This document shows, piece by piece, positions 1 through 5,884 of a stretch of DNA of 5,884 nucleotides. The stretch is from NCBI GenBank assembly GCA_023405705.1, contig JAEXXR010000466.1, forward strand, positions 1 to 5,884, read 5' to 3'. Positions within the stretch are counted from its first letter, which is position 1, and every line of letters starts with the position of its first letter. The stretch comes from Actinomycetes bacterium (GTDB lineage Bacteria; Actinomycetota; Thermoleophilia; Solirubrobacterales; Solirubrobacteraceae). Below the pieces are notes generated by a model, which saw nothing but the letters and a program-made list of their open reading frames with translations, did not search any database and had not been told where the DNA came from. Made by a program: the position numbers and the translations under genes.

Positions 1-1159
1 GCCCCTCCCACGCCCACAGCGCCAGCGCCAGCACGCCGGTCCCGATCCCCACGGCGCTGACGGCCGTCCAGCCGCCGGCCTCCCACAGCGCCGACGCCAG
101 CGCCGAGCCGACCGCCGCGGCGGTGAAGTTGCCGGTCATGTACGCGGTCGTCAGGCGGCTGCGCGCCTCCGGCCGCAGCGCGTAGATCGTCGACTGGTTG
201 GTGATGTGCTGGCCCTGGACGCCGGCGTCGAGCAGCAGCAGGCCGGCGATCAGCGCGACGAGCGAGCCGGCGCCGAGGTCGCAGAGGATCCAGCCGACCA
301 GCGCCAGCAGCCAGAAGCCGGCGGTCGCGCGGCGGCCGAGGCCGCGGTCGTAGAACCGCCCGGCGCCCTGCGCGGCGACGGCGCCGATCAGGCCGGCGAG
401 GCCGAACAGCCCGATCGTCCCCTCCGAGTAGTCGTACGGCGGGTCGCTCAGCAGGAAGGTCAGCGCCGTCCAGACGAGCGTGAACGACATCATCCCGAGC
501 ATCCCGTAGGCCATCCGGCGCCGCAGCGCCGGCTCTTCGCGCACGAGCGTCGCGACCGAGCGCAGCAGCGTCCCGTAGCGCTGGCCACCGCGCGCGCTGA
601 TCAGCGGCAACGCCCGCTGCAGCGCGACCGCCAGCACGACCATCACGACGGCGGCGAGCGCGTAGACGGCGCGCCAGCCGGCCAGCTCGGAGACGAAGCC
701 GCTGAGCGTGCGGGCGGCGAGGATGCCGATCAGCAGGCCGCTCATGATCGTCCCGACGACCGTGCCGCGCTCGTCGTCGGCGGCGAGGTCGCCCGCGAAC
801 GGGACGAGCACCTGCGCGACGACGGAGGTGACGCCGACGACGGCGATCCCGAGCGCGAGCACCCCGAAGGCCGGCGCGGCCGCGCACAGCGCCAGCGCCG
901 CCGCGCAGACGAGCAGCATCCGCACGACCAGCCGGCGCCGCTCGACGAGGTCGCCGAGCGGGACGAGCAGCAACAGGCCGGCGGCGTAGCCGACCTGCGA
1001 GGCGGTCACGACGAGGCCGGCGAGGCCGGTGCTCGTGCCGAGCTTCTCGGCGATCGTGTCGAGCAGCGGCTGGGCGTAGTAGAGGTTGGCGACCGCGGCG
1101 CCGCTCGCGACGGCGAGCAGCAGGACGAGACGGCGGTCGATGCGGCGGGGCTGCGGCAC
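1..1159 (-). CDS. MFS transporter, probable drug/metabolite efflux permease (C-terminus cut by window edge)
   Basis: Predicted inner-membrane, proton-coupled major facilitator of the AraJ/YnfM-like group (COG2814-type, MFS_1); the substrate cannot be told from sequence. The minus-strand frame is open for 386 codons and runs off at position 1. Visible landmarks: a first membrane helix ending in NLYYAQPLLDTIA (residues 25-37), the MFS loop 2-3 motif A as PLGDLVERRR (67-76), a helix-4/5 stretch with LVPFAGDLA and ILAARTLSG (146-154) before GWRAVYA, and a late segment with GVQGQHITNQSTIYALRPEA followed by a C-terminal hydrophobic helix. These fit a 12-helix carrier of about 400 residues, so perhaps only 10-25 residues are missing. 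The GTG at 1159 is the only start candidate between the upstream in-frame TGA and the first helix. No convincing Shine-Dalgarno lies just before it. Arginine is coded by CGN throughout, with no AGA. Family assignment is firm; the efflux role is inferred. Confidence 0.93.
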   Translation of the reverse strand, partial: MPQPRRIDRRLVLLLAVASGAAVANLYYAQPLLDTIAEKLGTSTGLAGLVVTASQVGYAAGLLLLVPLGDLVERRRLVVRMLLVCAAALALCAAAPAFGVLALGIAVVGVTSVVAQVLVPFAGDLAADDERGTVVGTIMSGLLIGILAARTLSGFVSELAGWRAVYALAAVVMVVLAVALQRALPLISARGGQRYGTLLRSVATLVREEPALRRRMAYGMLGMMSFTLVWTALTFLLSDPPYDYSEGTIGLFGLAGLIGAVAAQGAGRFYDRGLGRRATAGFWLLALVGWILCDLGAGSLVALIAGLLLLDAGVQGQHITNQSTIYALRPEARSRLTTAYMTGNFTAAAVGSALASALWEAGGWTAVSAVGIGTGVLALALWAWEG

Positions 1160-1197
1160 GCGATCAACGTAGCGAGTGGCAGTTTCCCATGATGAGG

Positions 1198-1224
1198 CTT
1201 TGTGAGGTTTAGCGATTCACCAAG
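1198..1224. promoter_or_regulatory. Operator-like inverted repeat in the divergent intergenic region
   Basis: CTTTGTGA (1198-1205) and TCACCAAG (1217-1224) are inverted copies matching at 7 of 8 positions, separated by 11 bp. Half-site centres are about 19 bp apart, close to two helical turns, as expected for a dimeric repressor. The site covers the predicted transcription start of the MFS gene, where binding would block transcription. No regulator gene is present in the window, so the binding protein is unknown. Confidence 0.3.
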
Positions 1225-1225
1225 G

Positions 1226-1234
1226 ATTATGTCA
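1226..1234 (-). promoter_or_regulatory. Candidate extended -10 promoter for the MFS gene
   Basis: Read on the minus strand, this site is TGACATAAT: a TGn extended -10 followed by CATAAT, a 5/6 match to TATAAT. It lies in the most A+T-rich part of the intergenic region. It would place the transcription start near 1219 and give a leader of about 60 nt before the GTG at 1159. No good -35 is seen at 16-18 nt upstream, which an extended -10 can tolerate. This is a pattern call only. Confidence 0.35.
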
Positions 1235-1241
1235 CTCGTTA

Positions 1242-1270
1242 ATCCGGATAACCGGGCGCAACTGCGCTCG
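1242..1270 (+). other. Overlapping palindrome and hairpin upstream of the secreted-protein gene
   Basis: ATCCGGAT (1242-1249) is a perfect 8-bp palindrome. Just after it, CGGGCGC (1253-1259) and GCGCTCG (1264-1270) form a 7-bp stem (one G-T pair) closing on the loop AACT. A competing smaller hairpin, CCGG-ATAA-CCGG (1244-1255), shares bases with it, so the two cannot form together. The stem is not followed by a U-run and is not a canonical terminator. It may be part of the 5' leader or a protein-binding site. Confidence 0.35.
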
Positions 1271-1306
1271 AATTCTCCTGATTGGAGTGCCATCCTCTGA
1301 GCAACG

Positions 1307-1336
1307 TGCAGCGCGGGCAGGGAGCCGCGCGCTGCA
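1307..1336 (+). other. Strong leader hairpin just upstream of the ribosome binding site
   Basis: TGCAGCGCG (1307-1315) pairs perfectly with CGCGCTGCA (1328-1336). The stem continues as GGC (1316-1318) with GCC (1324-1326) across a single bulged G at 1327, leaving the loop AGGGA. It ends 15 nt before the purine-rich ribosome binding site of the secreted-protein gene. If the transcript starts upstream, this is a stable element of the 5' UTR that could affect mRNA stability or initiation. It matches no riboswitch class I recognise. Confidence 0.45.
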
Positions 1337-1350
1337 GGGGTACGAAAATC

Positions 1351-1360
1351 AGGGAGGGAG
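1351..1360 (+). promoter_or_regulatory. Ribosome binding site fixing the start of the secreted-protein gene
   Basis: AGGGAGGGAG sits 4 nt before the ATG at 1365 and contains two overlapping GGGAG-like Shine-Dalgarno cores at usable spacing. It supports the ATG over an in-frame GTG at 1287, which would add 26 residues in front of the signal peptide. Confidence 0.75.
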
Positions 1361-1364
1361 ACCC

Positions 1365-4300
1365 ATGTCAGGGAGGCATGCGGTGCGTGCGGCGCTGGTC
1401 GCGCTCGCGCTCGCGCTCTTGTTCACGGCGCAGGCAGGCACTGCCGACGCCGCGCAGGTCACGCTGCAGCCGTCGCCGGCTGAGGCGCGCACGTTCGCGA
1501 CCACCAACGGCGGCTGGAGCAGCGCCGTCGACTACAACGGGCTCGTCTGCATCCCGGGCGTCACCTGCCCGACCGCGAACCCGACGTACCAGACGACCGG
1601 CGGGGCCGGCGGCGCAGGCGACGGCTTCCTGCGCGACAGCTTCGGGACGCTCCTCGGCGTCCTCTCGACGACGACGATCAACTGGACCTCGCCGAGCTTC
1701 GTCGCGCCGGCCAACGTCGACAGCGCGTCGCTGTCGGTCGACGTGCGCCCGCAGATCGCGAGCCTCCTGGCGATCGGCTCGGTGAGACTCAGAATGAGAG
1801 TGATCGACGTCGCCGACGGCACCAGATCGACGACCGTCGCCGACGTGCCGCTGACCGCGGCCTCCGCCAGCTTCACGCCGGTCTCCGCGAACGTGCCCGC
1901 GGGCGCGCTCGTCACCGGCCGCAGCTACAGAGTCGAGCTCGGCGTCGCGCTGACGACCTCCGTCTCCGCCGTCACCTCCGGCAACGTCGACCTCGACAAC
2001 GTCGTCCTCAGAATCACCGACCTCGAGCCGCCCTCGGGCCTGACCGGCAGCTTCCAGACGACCGGCGCCCCGCGGGTCGACGGCTCCGTCGACCCGCTCG
2101 GCCAGGACACGAGCGTCACCGTCGAGTACGGCACGACCGTCGCCTACGGCAACTCGACCTCTCCGGTGCTCGTCAGAGGCACCGGCGCGCAGGCATTCTC
2201 GATCCCCCTCGGCAGCCTCACGCCGGGCACCAGATACCACTACCGGCTGGTCGCGCAGAACGCCGACGGCACGACGACGACCAGCGACCAGAGCTTCATC
2301 GCCCCCTCCCCGCCGGCCAACACGCCGCCGGTCGTGAGCGGGCCCGGCAACAGCCGCGACCGCACCGTCACGTTCACGCGGCCCGGCGACGTCGTCAGAG
2401 CGACCGTCGAGGTGCTCGACGGCTCCAGATCGGTCGTCGCCACCTACGACGACGCCGACGCCGACGGCGTCGTGACGATCACGCTGCCCGACGCCGACGG
2501 CACCTACGGCGTGCGCGTCGTGCGCGAGAACGCCGAGAGCCAGACCTCGACCAGCGCCGAGGTCCCGGCCGTGCTCGACCGCATCGCGCCGAGCACCGGC
2601 GCCGTCGACCTCAGAGTCACCCCGGCGCTCTCCAACGACCCGCAGCGCACGGTCACCTTCACGCCGCCCGGCGACGCGATCTCGGCGACCGCGCAGGTGC
2701 TCGACAGATCGGGCAGAGCGGTCGGCCCGGCCGTCGCCGCCGTCGGCGGGACGGCGACCGTCCAGCTGTCGGCCGGCGAGGGCGACTACACCGTCCGCCT
2801 GACGCTGAACGACGCCGCCGGCAACGCGGCGACCGTCGACAGCGGGACCGTCACGCTCGACACGACCGGCCCCTCCGGCGGCGGCGCGCCGCTCGTGACC
2901 GGCGACGGCAACAGACGCGACCGGAGCGTCAGATTCGAGCGCGACCCGTCGACCACCACGGCGACGATCGAGGTGCTCGACAGAGACGGCAGAGTCGTCG
3001 CCACGAGCGGCGTCGCGTTCGGCGACAGCGGCACCGTGACGCTGCCGGACGCCGACGGCGACTACACCGTCCGCGTCAGACAGAGCGACGGTGCGGGCAA
3101 CAGCGCCCTCTCGGCCGGCACGCCGGTCGTGCTCGACCGCGTCGGACCGTCCGCCGGCTCCGCGCCGACGGTGACGGGCGCCGGCAACAGCCGCGACCGC
3201 GAGGTCTCCTTCACGCGCGATCCCTCGACGGTGACCGCGACGATCGAGGTGCTCGACGGCGTCGGCAGCGTCGTCGCGACCGTCCCGGTCCCGACCGGGA
3301 CCTCGGCGACCGTGACGCTGCCCGACGCCGACGGCACCTACAGCGTGCGCGTCAGACAGACCGACGCGGCGACCAACAGCGCGACCTCGCCGACGGCCGA
3401 CGCCGTGCTCGACCGCGTCGCGCCGAGCACGGCCGGGGTCGACCTGAGAGTCGCCCCCGCGCTCTCCAACGACACGCAGCGGAGCGTCACGCTCACGCCG
3501 CCCGGCGACGCGACGTCGGCGACCGCGCAGGTGCTCGACAGATCCGGCAACCCGGTCGGACCGGCCGTCGGCGCGCTCGGCGGGACCGCGACGGTCGCGC
3601 TCTCCGCCGGCGACGGCGACTACACCGTGCGGATCACGCTGAGAGACGCCGCCGGCAACACGGCGACCGTCGACTCCGCCACGGTCACGCTCGACACGGC
3701 GGCGCCCTCGGGCGGCCCCGCGCCCGGCGTCACCGGCGACGGCAACAGACGCGACCGCGAGGTCAGATTCGACCGCGACCCGACGACGACCACCGCGACG
3801 ATCGAGGTGCTCGACAGCGACGGAAGAATCGTCGCGTCGACCAGCGTCCCGAGCGGCGACAGCGGCACGGTCACGCTGCCGGACGCCGACGGCGACTACA
3901 CGATCCGCGTCAGACAGAGCGACGGCGCCGGCAACAGCGGCACCTCCGGCAGCACGCCGGTCACGCTCGACCGCGTCGGACCGGACGCCGGGCCGGCGCC
4001 GACGGTCACGGGCCAGGGCAACAGACTGGCCCGTGAGGTCAGATTCACGCGCGATCCGTCGACCGTGAGCGCGACGATCGAGGTGCTCGACGGCAACGGG
4101 ATCGTCGTCGCGACGACGGCCGTCCCGACCGGCGCCGCCGGCACGGTGACGCTGCCCGACGGCGACGGCACCTACAGAATCCGCGTCAGACAGGTCGACG
4201 CGGCGACCAACAGCGCCACCTCCCCTGAGGCCGAGACGACGCTCGACCGCGTCGCGCCCGATCCCGGGCCGGCGCCCACCGTCGACGGCGACCTCTCCAG

Positions 4301-5783
4301 ACGCGACCGGACGGTCTCGTTCACGAGAGATCCCACGACCGTCTCCGCCGTCGTGGAGATCCTCAGAGGCGGGGTCGTGGTGCAGAGCGTGCCGGTCGTG
4401 AGCGGCTCCTCGCAGGCGATCCAGCTGCCGGTCGGCGACGGGACCTACGACGTCCGCGTCAGACAGACCGACGAGGCCGGCAACAGCGCCGCATCCCCCA
4501 CGACGGAGGTCTCGCTCGACCAGGCCGGCCCGGCCGCGAGCGACCCGCCGACGGTGACCGGCGCGGGCAACAGCCGCGTCCGGGCGGTCGCCTTCACGCG
4601 GCCCGGCGACGCCGTCACCGCCGTGATCGAGCTGCTCGACGCCGAGGGCACCGTGATCGACACGATCCCGGTCTCGAGCGGGAGCAGCGGGGTGGTCAGA
4701 CTGCCGGACGCCGCGAGAGACGGCAGATACGGCGTGCAGGTGACGCTGACCGACGCGCTCGGCAACAGCGCCACGACGCCGATCACGGCGTTCGCGCTCG
4801 ACACCTCGCCGCCCGACGCCGGTCCCGCGCCGACCGTCACCGGCCCGCCCGACGCGCTGAGCGTCTCGTTCACGCGCGCGCCGGACGCCGCCACCGCGGT
4901 GATCGAGGTGCTCGACGGCAGCGGCAACGTGATCGCCACGGTGCCGGTCGCCGCCGGCGCCTCCTCGGCGACCGTCGACCTGCCGGACGCGCCCGGCGGC
5001 TACGGCATCCGCGTCGTCCAGACCGACGCCGCCGGCAACAGCGCCACGACGCCGGTGACGGCCGTCGTGCGCAACGCGCCCGAGGACAGAAGACCGACCG
5101 ACGACAGAAGACCGGGCGACGGGAGAACCGGCGGCGACGGCAGACCGGGCGGCGACGGCGGCAGAGGCGGGAACGGCGACGGCGCCCTGCCGCTGACCGA
5201 TCCCGGCCGCTACGGCACGCTGCTGCAGCAGTGCTTCGGCGGGGACGTCGTCCTCACCGACGTGACCGCGCAGGGCGCGCGCGTCTCGGTCAAGGGCCTG
5301 TCGCGCTACGCGCCCGGCTCGACCGTGACGATCGTCGACCTCGCCGGCAGAAGAGCCGGCAGCACGAGAATCGGCGCGACCGGCAGATTCGCGGTCGTCG
5401 TCAGAGCGCCGTCGTCGGCGCGCGCCCGGCTCGCCGTCGGCTACCGCGCCGTCGTCGGCACCAGACGCTCGCCGGTCGTGCGGCTGCGCCGCGCGAACGT
5501 GCTGACCGGCGTCGCGGTGCGCGGCGCGACGATCCAGATCCGCGGCCGCGTCGACGTCGCGCGGCTCGGCTCGCTGAGACGGATCCGCGTCTTCGGCGGC
5601 GCCGGCGCGACGGCCTGCAAGCGCTCGAGACAGCTGCAGATCGTCGGGCGCGTCGCGGTCGACAGACGGACCGGCCGCTACTCGCTGCGCGCGAGAGCGC
5701 CGAGCGGCAGCGGCCGGCTGGTCGTGCGGACGCAGGCCTTCGGCTCCAAGCTCGCGAGCCGCAGCTCGTTCGCGGTCAAGTAG
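1365..5783 (+). CDS. Large secreted protein with ten tandem Ig-like repeats
   Basis: A 1472-residue exported protein, probably extracellular or cell-surface; the molecular function is not recognisable and no enzyme motif was found. Order of parts: Sec signal peptide (1-29 or 30: basic start, Leu/Ala core, cleavage near ADA-A); beta-rich jelly-roll-like domain (about 31-218) with C62 and C68, ending in a VDLDNVVLRI strand; fibronectin-III-like domain (about 222-312) with the PGTRYHYRLVAQN hallmark; ten Ig-like repeats (316-1237); a Gly/Asp/Arg linker (1238-1273); and a basic two-part beta-type region (1274-1472) with C1290 and C1418. There is no LPXTG motif, no C-terminal membrane helix and no recognised S-layer domain, so it is either released or held non-covalently. 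The stalk-like build suggests adhesion, matrix or wall association (inference). Arginine codons are unusual, with about 54 AGA by hand count. The ATG is chosen from the ribosome binding site and the signal peptide. Confidence 0.92.
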   Translation: MSGRHAVRAALVALALALLFTAQAGTADAAQVTLQPSPAEARTFATTNGGWSSAVDYNGLVCIPGVTCPTANPTYQTTGGAGGAGDGFLRDSFGTLLGVLSTTTINWTSPSFVAPANVDSASLSVDVRPQIASLLAIGSVRLRMRVIDVADGTRSTTVADVPLTAASASFTPVSANVPAGALVTGRSYRVELGVALTTSVSAVTSGNVDLDNVVLRITDLEPPSGLTGSFQTTGAPRVDGSVDPLGQDTSVTVEYGTTVAYGNSTSPVLVRGTGAQAFSIPLGSLTPGTRYHYRLVAQNADGTTTTSDQSFIAPSPPANTPPVVSGPGNSRDRTVTFTRPGDVVRATVEVLDGSRSVVATYDDADADGVVTITLPDADGTYGVRVVRENAESQTSTSAEVPAVLDRIAPSTGAVDLRVTPALSNDPQRTVTFTPPGDAISATAQVLDRSGRAVGPAVAAVGGTATVQLSAGEGDYTVRLTLNDAAGNAATVDSGTVTLDTTGPSGGGAPLVTGDGNRRDRSVRFERDPSTTTATIEVLDRDGRVVATSGVAFGDSGTVTLPDADGDYTVRVRQSDGAGNSALSAGTPVVLDRVGPSAGSAPTVTGAGNSRDREVSFTRDPSTVTATIEVLDGVGSVVATVPVPTGTSATVTLPDADGTYSVRVRQTDAATNSATSPTADAVLDRVAPSTAGVDLRVAPALSNDTQRSVTLTPPGDATSATAQVLDRSGNPVGPAVGALGGTATVALSAGDGDYTVRITLRDAAGNTATVDSATVTLDTAAPSGGPAPGVTGDGNRRDREVRFDRDPTTTTATIEVLDSDGRIVASTSVPSGDSGTVTLPDADGDYTIRVRQSDGAGNSGTSGSTPVTLDRVGPDAGPAPTVTGQGNRLAREVRFTRDPSTVSATIEVLDGNGIVVATTAVPTGAAGTVTLPDGDGTYRIRVRQVDAATNSATSPEAETTLDRVAPDPGPAPTVDGDLSRRDRTVSFTRDPTTVSAVVEILRGGVVVQSVPVVSGSSQAIQLPVGDGTYDVRVRQTDEAGNSAASPTTEVSLDQAGPAASDPPTVTGAGNSRVRAVAFTRPGDAVTAVIELLDAEGTVIDTIPVSSGSSGVVRLPDAARDGRYGVQVTLTDALGNSATTPITAFALDTSPPDAGPAPTVTGPPDALSVSFTRAPDAATAVIEVLDGSGNVIATVPVAAGASSATVDLPDAPGGYGIRVVQTDAAGNSATTPVTAVVRNAPEDRRPTDDRRPGDGRTGGDGRPGGDGGRGGNGDGALPLTDPGRYGTLLQQCFGGDVVLTDVTAQGARVSVKGLSRYAPGSTVTIVDLAGRRAGSTRIGATGRFAVVVRAPSSARARLAVGYRAVVGTRRSPVVRLRRANVLTGVAVRGATIQIRGRVDVARLGSLRRIRVFGGAGATACKRSRQLQIVGRVAVDRRTGRYSLRARAPSGSGRLVVRTQAFGSKLASRSSFAVK
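2577..3410 (+). repeat. Three-domain supra-repeat, copy A (R2-R3-R4)
   Basis: A unit of 834 bp (278 residues) made of one type-1 domain (R2, with DLRVTPALSND and LDRSG landmarks) and two type-2 domains (R3 with GDGNRRDR, R4 with LDGVGSVVAT). It aligns without gaps to the next 834 bp. By hand count, R2/R5 match at 76 of 94 residues, R3/R6 at 72 of 92 and R4/R7 at 69 of 92, about 78 percent overall. Confidence 0.9.
3411..4244 (+). repeat. Three-domain supra-repeat, copy B (R5-R6-R7)
   Basis: Second copy of the 834-bp unit, with the same order and the same domain lengths (94, 92 and 92 residues) as copy A. It abuts copy A directly. R8, which follows, opens with the same DRVAP boundary but lacks the type-1 landmarks, so the unit is not present a third time. 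Confidence 0.9.
5076..5183 (+). other. Low-complexity Gly/Asp/Arg linker within the secreted protein
   Basis: Residues 1238-1273 are built of short DDRRP-, GDGR- and GGDG-type units and separate the Ig-like array from the basic C-terminal region. All nine arginines here are coded by AGA. The stretch is likely flexible and disordered, acting as a hinge or spacer. It carries alternating charges with no hydrophobic residues. Confidence 0.75.
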
Positions 5784-5806
5784 CCGGGAGGGCGTCGCAC
5801 AGGGCC

Positions 5807-5847
5807 GTGGGCGGAGCTCCCACCCCCCCCCCGCCCCCCCAGCGGGG
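5807..5847 (+). terminator. Possible weak or non-canonical terminator after the secreted-protein gene
   Basis: GTGGG (5807-5811) and CCCAC (5819-5823) form a 5-bp stem over a 7-nt loop, starting 24 nt after the stop codon. C-runs of 10 and 7 bases follow, interrupted by one G. CCCCGC (5829-5834) can also pair with GCGGGG (5842-5847), and GGGCGG (5809-5814) with CCGCCC (5831-5836). There is no U-tract, so intrinsic termination is doubtful. Confidence 0.3.
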
Positions 5848-5884
5848 ATCGGTGGCGTACAGTAGTCCGCCAGTTTCGGCCCGG

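Larger units (their letters stand above)
2310..5075 (+). repeat. Array of ten Ig-like domain repeats (R1-R10)
   Basis: Repeat starts, each at the Asp of a D-x-x-x-P boundary except R1: R1 2310, R2 2577, R3 2859, R4 3135, R5 3411, R6 3693, R7 3969, R8 4245, R9 4518, R10 4800. Lengths are 89, 94, 92, 92, 94, 92, 92, 91, 94 and 92 residues. The shared pattern is: boundary DRVxP, then PTVTGxGN, then a VxFTRDP strand, then ATIEVLD, then a TVTLPDADGxY turn, then a VRVRQxDAAGNSAT strand. The repeats contain no Cys or Lys and are Asp-rich. This resembles bacterial Ig-like stalk domains; the exact Pfam family cannot be fixed by eye. R1 and R8-R10 are the most divergent, the middle ones the most alike. 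Confidence 0.9.

Noticed and set aside
206..1192. Plus-strand reading frame of 328 codons opposite the transporter
   Set aside because: Its product is Gln/Asp/Arg/Ala-rich low complexity with no fold. The opposite strand encodes a clear MFS transporter with family motifs, so this is an antisense shadow of GC-rich coding DNA.
1006..1293. Minus-strand 95-codon frame spanning the intergenic region
   Set aside because: It overlaps the transporter start in another frame and becomes Ser/Pro/Arg-rich there. No ribosome binding site or domain supports it.
1287..1364. Upstream in-frame GTG start adding 26 residues to the secreted protein
   Set aside because: It would bury the signal peptide behind a polar extension and run through the strong leader hairpin. 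The ATG at 1365 has an excellent ribosome binding site 4 nt upstream.
1368..2240. Minus-strand frame of 290 codons opposite the start of the secreted protein
   Set aside because: Arg/Gly/Asp-rich composition without motifs. The plus strand has a signal peptide and recognisable domains. The other minus-strand frames up to about 4940 simply mirror the repeats.
2577..4244. Repeats as a CRISPR or mobile-element structure
   Set aside because: Repeat units are long, in frame, and diverged mainly as protein-domain copies. There are no short identical direct repeats with spacers, terminal inverted repeats or transposase.
5858..5863. TACAGT as a -10 box for a gene beyond the right edge
   Set aside because: Only a 4/6 match to TATAAT, with a C-run where a -35 should be and no downstream gene visible to support it.

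Overview
This is very GC-rich DNA of actinobacterial character. The long secreted protein combines a 'yG...pGTrYHYRLvAqN..GT' fibronectin-III-like domain, Ig-like repeats and an Arg-rich beta-type C-terminus. I associate that mix with Thermoleophilia (Solirubrobacterales/Conexibacter-like genomes). The lineage is an inference from protein style, not a demonstrated placement.

Layout: (1) Positions 1-1159, minus strand: a major facilitator superfamily (MFS) efflux-type transporter. It starts at a GTG and lacks only its extreme C-terminus, which lies beyond the window edge. (2) Positions 1160-1364: a divergent intergenic region, noticeably richer in A+T than its surroundings. It holds a probable extended -10 promoter for the transporter, an operator-like inverted repeat over the predicted transcription start, and a structured leader with two good hairpins before a strong ribosome binding site. 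(3) Positions 1365-5783, plus strand: one 1472-residue secreted protein. It has a signal peptide, a beta-rich N-terminal domain, an Fn3-like domain, ten tandem Ig-like repeats of 89-94 residues, a Gly/Asp/Arg linker and a basic C-terminal region. (4) Positions 5784-5884: a short 3' flank with a hairpin and C-runs, a possible weak terminator.

The two genes are divergently transcribed. Nothing in the sequence ties them functionally beyond the shared 205-bp intergenic region. The most notable signals are in the secreted-protein gene. Repeats 2-4 and 5-7 form a three-domain unit duplicated with an exact 834-bp period. The gene also uses AGA for roughly two-fifths of its arginines, at positions conserved between repeats, while the adjacent transporter uses none in 386 codons. 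I see no mobile element, CRISPR array, tRNA or rRNA.
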